From: an uncultured Haliea sp.
GTDB lineage: Bacteria; Pseudomonadota; Gammaproteobacteria; Pseudomonadales; Halieaceae
Direction: 5' to 3'
Length of the DNA: 64,000 nt
NCBI GenBank assembly: GCA_913061145.1
Contig: CAJXUQ010000006.1
Location: forward strand, 62,001 to 126,000
The stretch's first letter is position 1. Each line of letters starts with the position of its first letter. The position numbers were made by a program, and so were the translations under genes. Under the pieces are notes generated by a model. The model was not told the DNA's origin, did not search any database, and saw only the letters and a list, made by a program, of their open reading frames with translations. Of the stretch, positions 34,273 through 43,396 are shown piece after piece.

Positions 34273-35361
34273 ATGGCCACAGCGGCTGACTACAATCTCG
34301 GACCCAACACATTCCCCCGCGGCTGGTTTATTGTCGCGGAGAGCAAGGAGCTGGATGCGGGGCCCATGGCCGTGCGTTTCTTCGGCCAGGATCTCGCGCT
34401 GTACCGTGGCGAAAGCGGCAAGCCCGTGCTGCTGGACGCCTACTGCGCGCACATGGGCACCCACCTGACCGCCAGCACCAGTGCCATGATCGTGAAGAAC
34501 GGCGAGCAGATTGAAGGCGACTCCATTCGCTGCCCCTACCACGGCTGGCGCTACAGCTGCGATGGCGATGTAGACGACATCCCCTACTCCGACGGCCCTT
34601 ACCCCAAATCGGCGTCGATACGCTCCTACCCCGTGGTAGACAGCATGGGCTGCGTAATGGCCTGGTACGATCCGGACGGACGCGCACCCGACTACGACGC
34701 GCCCCTGCTCAAGCAGTGGGATGACCCGCAGTGGGTGCAGTGGGAACTGGATCACCTGGGCGAACTGGACATTCACCCGCAGGAAATCATCGACAATATG
34801 GCCGACTGCCGCCACCTGGGCCCCACCCACGGCGCACCCTGCGAGTACTTCGAGAACGAGCTCCGGGACCAGGTGTACATCCAGCGCCAGGGTGGTCCGA
34901 TGCAGCTCTACAACACCTACCTGTATACCACCACCTGGTACACCGGGCCGGGTGTGCTGCTGTCCAAGCAGGTGTTCGGTGACGCCGTCATGTTCGAGCT
35001 GATCGCCAACACACCCGTGGACGATGGCAGGGTCAAGGCCTGGCACGCGGTGCTCTACCGCGGCTCCGAATCACCCGCCAGCGATGCCGACAAGGCCGCA
35101 GCCAAGCAGTTCCAGGCCAACGCCCTGGAAGCCTTCGCCGCCGACTTCAATGTGTGGAAGTTCAAGCGCCCCGCGCTGAAAATCATGCAGATGAAAACGG
35201 ATGGCCCATTCAAGACCGGGCGCAAGTGGTACTCCCAGTTTTTCGCCACGCCGGAGCAGGCGGCGGAGATTCGCAAGGACGTGAACGGCACGCACTACAC
35301 GCAGGGCCTGATCACACCGAAGGAAGCCGGCCACTCGATCGACGACGGCCTGCCCTTCTAG
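34273..35361 (+). CDS. Rieske non-heme iron oxygenase, alpha subunit, KshA-like
   Basis: 362-residue terminal oxygenase. The Rieske [2Fe-2S] site is C58AH60 (CAHMGTHLT) and C87PYH90 (CPYHGWRY). The mononuclear iron site is D178CRHLGPTH186, in the D-x2-H-x4-H pattern. The overall layout (short N-terminus, NMADCRHLGPTHG) fits the 3-ketosteroid 9-alpha-hydroxylase (KshA) and related Rieske groups that act on steroids. The ATG at 34273 has GGAGG upstream; the longer frame from 34186 is rejected. No reductase partner is adjacent, so electrons must come from elsewhere. Substrate call is tentative. Confidence 0.87.
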   Translation: MATAADYNLGPNTFPRGWFIVAESKELDAGPMAVRFFGQDLALYRGESGKPVLLDAYCAHMGTHLTASTSAMIVKNGEQIEGDSIRCPYHGWRYSCDGDVDDIPYSDGPYPKSASIRSYPVVDSMGCVMAWYDPDGRAPDYDAPLLKQWDDPQWVQWELDHLGELDIHPQEIIDNMADCRHLGPTHGAPCEYFENELRDQVYIQRQGGPMQLYNTYLYTTTWYTGPGVLLSKQVFGDAVMFELIANTPVDDGRVKAWHAVLYRGSESPASDADKAAAKQFQANALEAFAADFNVWKFKRPALKIMQMKTDGPFKTGRKWYSQFFATPEQAAEIRKDVNGTHYTQGLITPKEAGHSIDDGLPF

Positions 35362-35454
35362 GCCTTCCGCAACGCGGAACCGGCACTCCCCCGGCGGGTC
35401 AAAACCCTCGCGGAAATCGGCTACACTGGCCGCCACACTGCGAGGGACCCGCCC

Positions 35455-36282
35455 ATGAAACGACTGCTCATCCCGGCCGCCGCGGCCTGCCTGCTGACCG
35501 CCTGTGCCACCAGCCCCACGGGGCGCTCCCAGTTCATGCTGATTTCCCCCGAGTCAGCCATCGTGGAGTCGCGCACGGCCTATCTGAGCACGGTCTCCGA
35601 CCTCGACAAGCAGAACAAGCTGTCCAGCGACAAGGCGCTGGCCAAGCGCGTTGCCGAAATTACCGGCAGGCTGGTCACCGTGGCGATGCAGGAATACCCA
35701 CGTTCCGCAGACTGGGAGTGGAGCGTCGCGGTCATTGACGACCCGAAAACCGTCAACGCCTGGTGCATGGCGGGTGGCCGCATGGCGGTTTACACCGGCC
35801 TGTTTGAACAGCTCAAGCTGACCGATGCGGAATTCGCCCAGATCATGGGCCATGAAATCTCCCATGCACTGGCCAACCACACCGCCGAGCGCATGTCCCG
35901 AGCCATGGCGACCACGCTGGGCGTCGTCGCCGTCGGCGCCATGTCCGACCGGCCGGCAGTCGCGATGGGCGGGGCTGCCGTGGCTGCCAAGCTGGCGCTG
36001 GAGCTGCCCAACAATCGCACCGCGGAGCTTGAGGCCGACCATCTGGGCATGGAAATCGCCGTGCGCGCCGGTTACGACCCGGATGCAGCGGTCACCCTGT
36101 GGGAGAAAATGGGGTCAGTGGGCGGCGGCGAACGGCCACCGGAGTTCCTCAGCACACACCCTGCCCCGGGCAACCGACAGGCCGCACTGGCCGCCATGGC
36201 GAACGAGGCGCGCCAGTTGAACCCGAGTGGCAGCAAGGCCAGGGTGCAGCCGATCCAGGTCCTTACCGCCGACGCCCAGTAA
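35455..36282 (+). CDS. M48 family metallopeptidase, lipoprotein (LoiP-like)
   Basis: 275-residue zinc peptidase of the outer-membrane or periplasmic space. The lipobox is LLTAC near residue 17 of MKRLLIPAAAACLLTACATS, so Cys is probably lipidated. The zinc site is H133EISH137 with the third ligand in ELEADHLGM. It matches E. coli LoiP/YcaL-type peptidases that cut misfolded outer-membrane proteins. GAGGGA lies before the ATG. It ends 5 bp from the convergent hydrolase gene. Preceding gene is 93 bp upstream on the same strand. Confidence 0.92.
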   Translation: MKRLLIPAAAACLLTACATSPTGRSQFMLISPESAIVESRTAYLSTVSDLDKQNKLSSDKALAKRVAEITGRLVTVAMQEYPRSADWEWSVAVIDDPKTVNAWCMAGGRMAVYTGLFEQLKLTDAEFAQIMGHEISHALANHTAERMSRAMATTLGVVAVGAMSDRPAVAMGGAAVAAKLALELPNNRTAELEADHLGMEIAVRAGYDPDAAVTLWEKMGSVGGGERPPEFLSTHPAPGNRQAALAAMANEARQLNPSGSKARVQPIQVLTADAQ

Positions 36283-36287
36283 GCGCT

Positions 36288-37436
36288 TCAGTCAGCAGCG
36301 CGCACATAGGTCGCTTCCATCAGCTCATCGGCAAGCACTTCGCTCAGGTAACGTTCGGCGGCCGCACGCGTTGCGTCCGAGCGCGAGAACTGCCGATCAA
36401 AGAAGCTGCCCACCACGACCCGGGTGAGCATCTGCTGGCGCAGCGGGTTCATCGCCTCCGGCAGAGGGTCCATGGTGCACAGCGCGGATTCCGCACCGTA
36501 ATTGATGCCCATCTCGGGTGGCCCTATCAGGTCAAACCACGGTTCTTCTTCCGCCCCCGCCATGGAGCGTTGCACGATCCAGCAGCCTACCGCGTCCGGG
36601 TTGGAAAGCCAGCGCATGGCGGCCGCGGGGTCGGCAAAACCGGCATGGGAAGCACCGCGCAGCGTGACCAGCTCGCCACCGGGCACCTGCTCCGGCACCG
36701 GCCTGGCGTTGTCCTCCCAGGGCACAATGGCGTCGATATCACCCGCCAGCATCAGAAACGGCAGCGGGTGATGGCGATAGAACACATCGGTAAATACGAA
36801 GGTGGGTCCGGCAATCGACAAAGCCGCTGAAATACGGGAGTCGCGCATCTCCGGGTGGAAGGCCACCAGTGTCGAGGTCAGGCCACCCAGCGAAAGCCCG
36901 AGCGCGCCAATCCTCTCGGGGTCAACCTGCTGGTACAGGGCACTGCCCGGCGTCTCGGATGCCGCCAGCAGCTCGTCGATCAGGAAGCTGACATCGGCGG
37001 GCTGGTTTACCACATCCTGCACGCGCGGACCGCCGGGGGCGCGCAGGTTGGTCAGCGGATAGGTAGGCGCAATAACGATGTAGCCGTGGCTCGCCAGGTA
37101 CGCCGCCAGCGACTCTGCCTCCTGACGCGAGGAGGAGAATCCGTGGCTGTAGACCAGCAGGGGATAAGGCGCCGACTCCCTGTTCTCGGGATACCACAGC
37201 GTGGTTTCCAGCCGACGGTCGGCGGCGCCCGGATAGTCGCCATTGGCATCCGTGCGGCGCGAGGTGTCCACGTAGTCACGCTCCACCTTGACCACAGGCA
37301 GTGGGCCGGGCTGCAGCCGTGCAGCGCTTTCGGTGCCCGGCACGAAGGGCTCGGGCTGCTTGCCCGTGGCCAGTAGCCACAGCCCCCCGCCGACCAGCAG
37401 CGAGACTATCAGCAGAAATTTCAGCAAGGTTTTCAT
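36288..37436 (-). CDS. Membrane-anchored alpha/beta hydrolase (PAF-acetylhydrolase-like)
   Basis: 382 residues. It begins with an uncleaved anchor (LLKFLLIVSLLVGGGLWLLATG). The nucleophile elbow is GALGLSLGGLTS near residue 200; LVYSHGFSSSRQEAESLAAYL carries the oxyanion region; PTYPLTNL follows. Catalytic Asp lies in LAGDIDAIVPWE and His in GASHAGFADP. The layout matches dienelactone-hydrolase or PAF-acetylhydrolase-like enzymes; substrate is unknown. It follows gcdH by 42 bp on the same strand, so the two are probably co-transcribed, but no mechanistic link is evident. Confidence 0.82.
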   Translation of the reverse strand: MKTLLKFLLIVSLLVGGGLWLLATGKQPEPFVPGTESAARLQPGPLPVVKVERDYVDTSRRTDANGDYPGAADRRLETTLWYPENRESAPYPLLVYSHGFSSSRQEAESLAAYLASHGYIVIAPTYPLTNLRAPGGPRVQDVVNQPADVSFLIDELLAASETPGSALYQQVDPERIGALGLSLGGLTSTLVAFHPEMRDSRISAALSIAGPTFVFTDVFYRHHPLPFLMLAGDIDAIVPWEDNARPVPEQVPGGELVTLRGASHAGFADPAAAMRWLSNPDAVGCWIVQRSMAGAEEEPWFDLIGPPEMGINYGAESALCTMDPLPEAMNPLRQQMLTRVVVGSFFDRQFSRSDATRAAAERYLSEVLADELMEATYVRAAD

Positions 37437-37478
37437 CGGATCATCGGTACCTGTTGTCTGGCGAGAATGGAGCCGCTT

Positions 37479-38663
37479 TCAGAAAGCGGGGATGTCGGTC
37501 TGGCTGCGCCCGAGAATCAGCGCATGCACATCGTGCGTGCCCTCGTAGGTGTTTACGACTTCCAGGTTCACCATGTGGCGCATCACTGGATACTCGTCGG
37601 AGATGCCGTTGCCGCCGAGCATATCCCGCGCCTGGCGGGCGATGTGCAGGGCCTTGCCGCAGGAGTTCCGCTTGATCAGGGAGATGAGCTCCGGGGCAAT
37701 CTGCCCCGCATCCAGCAGCTGGCCCGCACGGTAGCAGCCCTGCAGGCCAAGGCTGATCTCGGTCTGCATATCCGCCAGCTTGAGTTGCACCAGCTGCGTG
37801 GCGGCCAGCGGTCGACCAAACTGGGACCGCTCCAGAGTGTACTGCCGCGCGGTAAACCAGCAGGTCTCCGCCGCGCCGAGGGCGCCCCAGGCGATGCCGT
37901 AGCGGGCGTTGTTCAGGCAGCCAAAAGGCCCTTTCAGCCCTTCTACGCCGGGCAGCAGCTGTGCCTCGCTCACGAATACGTCCTGCAGCACGATCTGGCC
38001 GGTGACCGATGCCCGCAGTGCGAGCTTGCCCGCAATCGCCGGCGTACTCAGCCCCTCCATGCCGCGCTCGAGGATAAAACCGCGGATCTTGCCATCGTCG
38101 GTCTTGGCCCAGACCACAAACACATCCGCCACCGGGCTGTTGGTGATCCACATTTTCGCGCCATTGAGCAGGTAGCCGCCTTGCACACTGCGCGCCCGGG
38201 TGACCATGCTGCCCGGATCGGAGCCGTGGTCGGGCTCGGTCAGGCCGAAGCAGCCAATCCACTCGCCGCTCGCCAGCTTCGGCAGGTACGTCTCGCGCTG
38301 GGCCTCGGTGCCGTAGGCATGGATAGGGTACATGACCAAGGAAGACTGCACGCTCATCATGGAGCGGTAGCCCGAATCCACGCGCTCGACCTCCCGCGCA
38401 ATCAGGCCGTAACTGATGTAGTCGACACCCGGGCAGCCGTAGCCGTCGATGGTGCTGCCCAGCAGGCCGAGCTCACCCATTTCACGGAAAATGGCCAGGT
38501 CGGTGTCTTCCTGCCGGAATGCCTGCCGCACGCGCGGCAACAGGCGCTCCTGGGCGTACTGCCGGGCGCTGTCGCGCACCATGCGTTGCTCGTCAGAGAG
38601 CTGCTGCTCCAGCAGGAACGGATCTTCCCAGTTGAGTCGCTGCCAGCGCTTTGCCTGTGCCAT
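37479..38663 (-). CDS. gcdH: Glutaryl-CoA dehydrogenase
   Basis: FAD enzyme that oxidises and decarboxylates glutaryl-CoA to crotonyl-CoA in lysine and tryptophan breakdown. The ATG at 38663 has AAGGGGTG upstream; a longer frame to 38714 is rejected. 394 residues, the usual length. The C-terminal catalytic-Glu segment [20 protein letters not shown] is very close to known GcdH proteins, and [15 protein letters not shown] plus [16 protein letters not shown] are the FAD and substrate segments. [16 protein letters not shown] fits too. A nearby LysR regulator or CoA transferase, commonly adjacent, is not present. Confidence 0.95.
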   Translation of the reverse strand: MAQAKRWQRLNWEDPFLLEQQLSDEQRMVRDSARQYAQERLLPRVRQAFRQEDTDLAIFREMGELGLLGSTIDGYGCPGVDYISYGLIAREVERVDSGYRSMMSVQSSLVMYPIHAYGTEAQRETYLPKLASGEWIGCFGLTEPDHGSDPGSMVTRARSVQGGYLLNGAKMWITNSPVADVFVVWAKTDDGKIRGFILERGMEGLSTPAIAGKLALRASVTGQIVLQDVFVSEAQLLPGVEGLKGPFGCLNNARYGIAWGALGAAETCWFTARQYTLERSQFGRPLAATQLVQLKLADMQTEISLGLQGCYRAGQLLDAGQIAPELISLIKRNSCGKALHIARQARDMLGGNGISDEYPVMRHMVNLEVVNTYEGTHDVHALILGRSQTDIPAF

Positions 38664-38811
38664 GGGACACCCCTTAAGCTGCTTGTGGGCGCCTACGATA
38701 GCAGCCCCGGGCACATCGACAAAGTGGCGCCTGCGCCGGCCGGAACCGGTTTCTCTGCAAGCGGCATGACGGAAGGGGATTCAGGTAGATTGGAAGGAGG
38801 GATGGATCAAT

Positions 38812-38841
38812 GTGCAGGCGCGCCGCCCGGCGCGCCTGCAC
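38812..38841. repeat. Strong GC-rich hairpin after the carbonic anhydrase gene
   Basis: GTGCAGGCGCGCCG (38812-38825) and its perfect complement (38828-38841), two-base loop as drawn. It lies 12 bp past the carbonic anhydrase stop on its strand. No T-run follows, so it is not a classical terminator; it may stabilise the 3' end or assist Rho-dependent termination. Confidence 0.55.
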
Positions 38842-38853
38842 TGTCAGGCCTGC

Positions 38854-39564
38854 TCAGTCGAGGAAATCGACCTCGCCGGTGGCCACATCATACATGGCGC
38901 CGACCACGGTCAGCTTGCCCTGGTCAACCAGCCCTTTCAGGACCGGGCTGTCGCGGAGGATTTTCTCCACCGTCAGGGACACGTTTTTCTCAGCCACCTG
39001 ATTGACCCACTCGGTATTGCTGGAGTCACGCGGGCCACTGGCCGTTGGCACCGCTTCCACCGCCTCGTGGATGTGTGCGAGGTTGCTGGTCAGGTTGCCC
39101 ATTTCCACGCCGTCACAGGCGCCCTTCACCGCGCCACATGCCGTGTGGCCCAACACCACGATCGCCTTGGAGCCGGCAACGGCCGCCGCGAACTCCATGC
39201 TGCCCAGCAGTTCCGGCGTTACCACATTGCCGGCAATGCGCGGGCTGAAAATATCACCCAGACCCTGGTCAAACACCAGCTCCGGCGGTACGCGGGAGTC
39301 TATACAACCGAGCACAATGGAGTGTGGATACTGGCCGGCAGCCGTTGCATCCACTTGGCCGGGAAGGTCACGCTTGAGCATGTCGCCGGAGACGAAGCGC
39401 TCGTTGCCCGCTCGCAGCATGGCCACGGCGTCCGCCGGGGTCAGCGCCGCCTGGGTGACCGCGGTTTGCGTGACCGGCGCCTCCAGGGCGTAGGTAACAG
39501 GAGCAAACGCGCCAACGGCGGCAGCCATTGCCAGCGCCTGGGAAAATGTCTTCAGTGCTTTCAT
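38854..39564 (-). CDS. Beta-class carbonic anhydrase, exported
   Basis: Interconverts CO2 and bicarbonate. 236 residues, beginning with a signal peptide (about 1-26, MAAAVGAFAPVTYA), so the enzyme acts in the periplasm, unlike most bacterial beta-class enzymes. The zinc ligands and Asp-Arg dyad are in CIDSRVPPE, and His and Cys in LGHTACGAVKGACDG. The ATG has GGAAGGAGTG upstream. It stands alone between gcdH and the glutamine-synthetase-like gene, with a strong hairpin right after the stop. The leader segment between signal and catalytic domain (about 27-60) is Ala/Thr-rich. Confidence 0.93.
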   Translation of the reverse strand: MKALKTFSQALAMAAAVGAFAPVTYALEAPVTQTAVTQAALTPADAVAMLRAGNERFVSGDMLKRDLPGQVDATAAGQYPHSIVLGCIDSRVPPELVFDQGLGDIFSPRIAGNVVTPELLGSMEFAAAVAGSKAIVVLGHTACGAVKGACDGVEMGNLTSNLAHIHEAVEAVPTASGPRDSSNTEWVNQVAEKNVSLTVEKILRDSPVLKGLVDQGKLTVVGAMYDVATGEVDFLD

Positions 39565-39676
39565 GGATCACTCCTTCCTGCAAAATTCGGTTGGCGTAGC
39601 GTAACGATTGCGCCACCTTCGATCTATTCGAATTTTAAGCGATTTTGGTTCACTTTTATCTGATGATGATCGCGCT

Positions 39677-41026
39677 CTACAGGGAGGTGTCATACTCAAG
39701 GGGGGTGACGTGGCGGTCAAATTCCTGCATTTCCTGCTCTTTCATAAGGGTGAACACGCGCTGGAACTCGGGGCCGAAGTACTCCGCAATAAACCCTGAA
39801 CTGCGAAAACGCTCCACCGCGTCCGGCCAGTGCCGAGGCAGCGTCCGCGGTACCTGGTCATACGCATTGCCTGCCACGGGCGGCGGTGGCTGCAGCGCGT
39901 GCTCCAGCCCATGCAGCATACCGGCGAGTATCGCAGCGACGACCAGATGGGGGTGCGCATCTGCACCGGCAAGGCGATGCTCAATGCGCGTGGCAGCGGG
40001 CTGATCCGCTGGCACCCGCACAGACACCGTGCGGTTCTCATAACCCCAGCAGGGCGCCTCGGGCGCATGGGTCCCGCGGCGGAAGCGACGATAGGAGTTC
40101 AGGTGCGGCGCGAACAACAGCATGCAGTCCTCCATGCTGGCCAGGCAGCCCGCTATCGCCTGCCGCAACAGAGGGGTGCCGGCAACCGTACCATCGTCGA
40201 ACACATTGTTGCCCGCCGTATCCAGCACACTGCAATGTACATGCATGCCGTTGCCGGCAAGATCGCCGAAGGGTTTCGCCATGAAGGTTGCGCGCAGGTC
40301 ATGGCTGCGGGCCACACCGCGGATGAGGCGCTGCAGCATCACCGCCTGATCACAGGCACGCAGGGCGTCTGCACAGTGCAGCAGGTTGATTTCGTACTGT
40401 GAGGGCGCCCCCTCCTTGATCAGTGTATCCACCGGCAGTTGCTGCACCTTGCAGGCATCCCGTATGGCGTGCATCAGCGGCGCCATGTCCGCCATGGTGT
40501 CCAGGCCATAGGTCTGGCCCGCGTGCAGCTGGCCGCCCACCCGATCCGACTGCGTATGCCGCGGCCGCCCGAGGCTGTCGCACTCGGGACCCAGCAGGTA
40601 AAACTCCATTTCAGTCGCCAACACCGGCGTCAACCCTCGCTGCGCGAAACGCTGCAGGATATTGCGCAGAATGAACCGGGCATCCAGGGCACCCGGGCTG
40701 CCATCGGCCTCGCGCATGGACATCAGCACCTGGCCCGTGGGCCGTGCCATCCAGGGCACGCGTGCCAGCGTGCTGACATCCGCCTCGCAGAAGCCGTCGC
40801 CATCACCGCCCACAGCAATCCAGGCCTCGATATCACGCCCCCAGGCATCGAAGGCCACGGAGCTGGCAGGCAGTTTCAATTCACCGGCGACAACCTTGTG
40901 GATCTTGTCCCGGTTTATCCACTTGCCGCGCATGCCACCGCCGAGATCCGGCAGCATGACTTCAAACACTTCAATGTCCGGATTGCCCTGCAGAAAGTCC
41001 TGCAGGTACTGCTGCGAATTGTCCAT
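39677..41026 (-). CDS. Glutamine synthetase family protein (gamma-glutamylpolyamine synthetase-like)
   Basis: 449 residues from the ATG at 41026 (AGGAAG upstream); a longer frame to 41140 lies in the promoter gap. Glutamine synthetase fold: VFEVMLPDLGGGMRGKW at the N-terminus, EMEFYLL metal site, EGAPSQYEINLLH, and FMAKPFGDLAGNGMHVHCS. It lacks an adenylylation Tyr loop. Divergence from the putrescine aminotransferase gene suggests PuuA/SpuI-type ligation of glutamate to a polyamine, the first step of the gamma-glutamyl route. Substrate among putrescine, spermidine or another amine cannot be told. Confidence 0.88.
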   Translation of the reverse strand: MDNSQQYLQDFLQGNPDIEVFEVMLPDLGGGMRGKWINRDKIHKVVAGELKLPASSVAFDAWGRDIEAWIAVGGDGDGFCEADVSTLARVPWMARPTGQVLMSMREADGSPGALDARFILRNILQRFAQRGLTPVLATEMEFYLLGPECDSLGRPRHTQSDRVGGQLHAGQTYGLDTMADMAPLMHAIRDACKVQQLPVDTLIKEGAPSQYEINLLHCADALRACDQAVMLQRLIRGVARSHDLRATFMAKPFGDLAGNGMHVHCSVLDTAGNNVFDDGTVAGTPLLRQAIAGCLASMEDCMLLFAPHLNSYRRFRRGTHAPEAPCWGYENRTVSVRVPADQPAATRIEHRLAGADAHPHLVVAAILAGMLHGLEHALQPPPPVAGNAYDQVPRTLPRHWPDAVERFRSSGFIAEYFGPEFQRVFTLMKEQEMQEFDRHVTPLEYDTSL

Positions 41027-41062
41027 CGGTTTGGTCTTCCTGTGTACTACACCCCGGGCCGC

Positions 41063-41084
41063 CACCGGCCTGGCCCGGCCGGTG
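41063..41084. repeat. Inverted repeat in the divergent polyamine-gene gap
   Basis: CACCGGCC, six-base loop TGGCCC, GGCCGGTG: eight perfect pairs, about 40 bp before the synthetase start on the minus strand. It could be an operator or a leader hairpin; its GC content makes chance pairing fairly likely. Confidence 0.3.
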
Positions 41085-41218
41085 TCCCCGGCAAAAACAC
41101 CGGGAGGGGGTAGTGGATTCGCGGTGGCCCTGTGCCACACTGGGCCTACTCTACATTAAACTACGCTCCACGCCTGCGCGGCCATACCGGGCCCGGGCAG
41201 AGACACAGGACAGCTGGC

Positions 41219-42580
41219 ATGCACAACGACGCTCTCAATCTGAAAGACCTCGACCGTTCGCACCACTTCCACCCGTTTACCGATCTGCGTGACTACGCGG
41301 CAAGCGGTGGACGCATCGTCAACCGCGCCGAGCACATCTACATTTATGACACCGACGGCAACAAGCTGCTGGATGGCATGTCCGGCCTCTGGTGCTGCAA
41401 CCTGGGCTACAGCCAGCACCAGATTGTGGAGGCCATCTACCGGCAGCTGCAGGAGCTGCCCTTCTACAACAACTTTTTCCGCTGCTCCAACCAGCCCGCG
41501 GTTGAACTGGCCAGAGCCCTGGTCGAGATCACACCGGAGCGCTTCAACCACGTCTTTTTCACCAACTCCGGCTCGGAGGCCAACGACACCAACATCCGCC
41601 TGGTGCACCGCTACTACGACCTGCTCGGCAAACCGAACAAAAAACACTTCATCAGCCGCAAGAACGCCTACCACGGCTCCACCATCGCCGCCGGCTCCCT
41701 GGGCGGGATGAACGCCATGCACCAGCAGGTCTGGGGCCTGAACTACGTCCATCACATCAACCAGCCGCACTGGTTCACCGAGGGCGGCGACCTGTCGCCG
41801 GACGAGTTCGGCATCAAGGTGGCGCGCGAGCTGGAAGCGAAAATCGACGAACTCGGTGAAGAGAATGTCGCAGCCTTCATTGCCGAACCGGTGCAGGGCG
41901 CCGGGGGCGTGATTGTGCCGCCTGATACCTACTGGCCCGAAATCCAGCGCATCTGCGACGAGCGCGACATTCTGCTGATCGCCGACGAAGTGATCTGTGG
42001 CTTTGGCCGCACCGGGCAATGGTTCGGCAGCGACACCTACGGCATTCGACCGCATCTGATGACCTTCGCCAAGGCCATCACCAATGGCTATATCCCGCTG
42101 GGCGGCGTCATGATCAGCGACCAGATTGCCGATGTGCTGCTGGCGCATGGTGGCGAATTCACCCATGGGCTTACCTACTCCGGCCACCCGGCATCCTGCG
42201 CCGCGGGCATTGCCACCCTGCGTACACTGCGTGAAACCAACATCATCCAGACGGCAGCGGAACAGATCGCCCCGCACTTCCAGAGCCAGCTACAGACCCT
42301 GCAGAGTCATCCCATCGTCGGCCAGGTGCGAGGCCGGGGCATGTTCGCCGCTGTGGAACTGGTGCGCGACAAACACTCCCGGGAACGCCTGGCACCCGAC
42401 AGCCAAGCTGCCGTGTACTGCCGCGACCGGGCCAACAGCAACGGCCTCATGGTGCGCCAGACAGGCGACGCCATGATCATGGCGCCGCCACTGGTCAGTC
42501 AGCGGGCGGAGATCGACACGCTGGTGGAAAAGCTGCTGCAGGCACTGGACGAAACCGCAGCGCACTACGGCGTGAAGTAG
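41219..42580 (+). CDS. spuC: Putrescine--pyruvate aminotransferase-like, class III
   Basis: PLP enzyme that moves an amino group from putrescine or a related diamine to pyruvate. From the ATG at 41219 (AGGA upstream) the product has 453 residues, as P. aeruginosa SpuC (456). Family blocks: MSGLWCCNLGYSQ, FTNSGSEANDTNIRL, KNAYHGST, FIAEPVQGAGG, IADEVICGFGRTG, and TFAKAITNGYIPLGGV with the PLP-binding Lys. The long frame from 41132 is rejected. It is divergent from the glutamate-polyamine ligase-like gene, a common pairing in polyamine catabolism. Confidence 0.88.
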   Translation: MHNDALNLKDLDRSHHFHPFTDLRDYAASGGRIVNRAEHIYIYDTDGNKLLDGMSGLWCCNLGYSQHQIVEAIYRQLQELPFYNNFFRCSNQPAVELARALVEITPERFNHVFFTNSGSEANDTNIRLVHRYYDLLGKPNKKHFISRKNAYHGSTIAAGSLGGMNAMHQQVWGLNYVHHINQPHWFTEGGDLSPDEFGIKVARELEAKIDELGEENVAAFIAEPVQGAGGVIVPPDTYWPEIQRICDERDILLIADEVICGFGRTGQWFGSDTYGIRPHLMTFAKAITNGYIPLGGVMISDQIADVLLAHGGEFTHGLTYSGHPASCAAGIATLRTLRETNIIQTAAEQIAPHFQSQLQTLQSHPIVGQVRGRGMFAAVELVRDKHSRERLAPDSQAAVYCRDRANSNGLMVRQTGDAMIMAPPLVSQRAEIDTLVEKLLQALDETAAHYGVK

Positions 42581-42747
42581 GCGCAGGCCCTAAGGGCACC
42601 GCCTGTCGCGCGGGCGGGACCCAGACGAACCGGTCCCGGGCGGCAGATGTCCGCGGCAGGCCTAACTATTCAGCCTGCCCCGTGGTGACCCCCGCCGGCA
42701 CGCCGCTTAGACTGCGGCGTAACGACAATAAACCCGGGGAGGGCAAC

Positions 42748-43332
42748 ATGAGCACAGAACGCCAGAAACTGAACAAGACCACCATGGGCATCAAGGAAGG
42801 GCTCCCACTGGAAGCCACAGGCACCGATATCGAGGGCCTGCGCCGGAATATTCAACAGCTCATGGATCTGGAAGCCATCAAGCAGCTCAAGCACGCCTAC
42901 TTCCGCTGCATCGACACCGCGAACCTGGAAGAACTGGCACCGCTGTTCCACAAAGATGTTGAGGTGCACTTCAAGGGCGGCACCTACGAGTGGAAGGTGA
43001 ACGGCCGCGATGATTACCTGGCCAACATCGGCGGCGCCTTCAATGCGGGCACCATCGGACACCACAACGGCCACCAGCCTGAAATCCAGATTCTCAGCGC
43101 CAGCGAAGCGACCGGCATCTGGTATCTTGCAGACCACATGTGGCAGCTGGAATACAAGTCGTTGACCACCGGCACCGCACTGTATTGGGATCGCTACGTC
43201 AAGGAGGACGGCCGCTGGCTGATCCGCGAGACCCGCTACGAGCGTCTCTACGAAATCAACGAACCGCTGGCTGCCGCTCCCAGCCTGAGTTCCCACTACC
43301 TGGGCGTGCACGGCAGCAAGCCGAGCCACTGA
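42748..43332 (+). CDS. SnoaL-like / NTF2-fold protein
   Basis: 194 residues. After an N-terminal helix (about 30-65) the NTF2-like pattern appears: LKHAYFRCIDTANLEELAPLF, then HHNGHQPEIQI and IWYLADHMWQLEY, then WDRYVKEDGRWLIRETRYERLYE. The spaced His residues could be catalytic. This SnoaL_4-type arrangement occurs in dehydratases and small hydroxylase subunits. ATG at 42748 has GGGGAGGG upstream; the frame from 42682 is longer but less likely. Followed by the DUF2878 gene after 64 bp; substrate is unknown. Confidence 0.78.
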   Translation: MSTERQKLNKTTMGIKEGLPLEATGTDIEGLRRNIQQLMDLEAIKQLKHAYFRCIDTANLEELAPLFHKDVEVHFKGGTYEWKVNGRDDYLANIGGAFNAGTIGHHNGHQPEIQILSASEATGIWYLADHMWQLEYKSLTTGTALYWDRYVKEDGRWLIRETRYERLYEINEPLAAAPSLSSHYLGVHGSKPSH

Positions 43333-43396
43333 CAGCAGGCTGATCCGGCGGCCGGGGAGCAGCGTAACAAGGCACCCATCACGTGGGACCACCCGC

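Noticed and set aside
37467-39005. 512-codon plus-strand frame across gcdH and the carbonic anhydrase
   Set aside because: Antisense to two genes with intact active sites.
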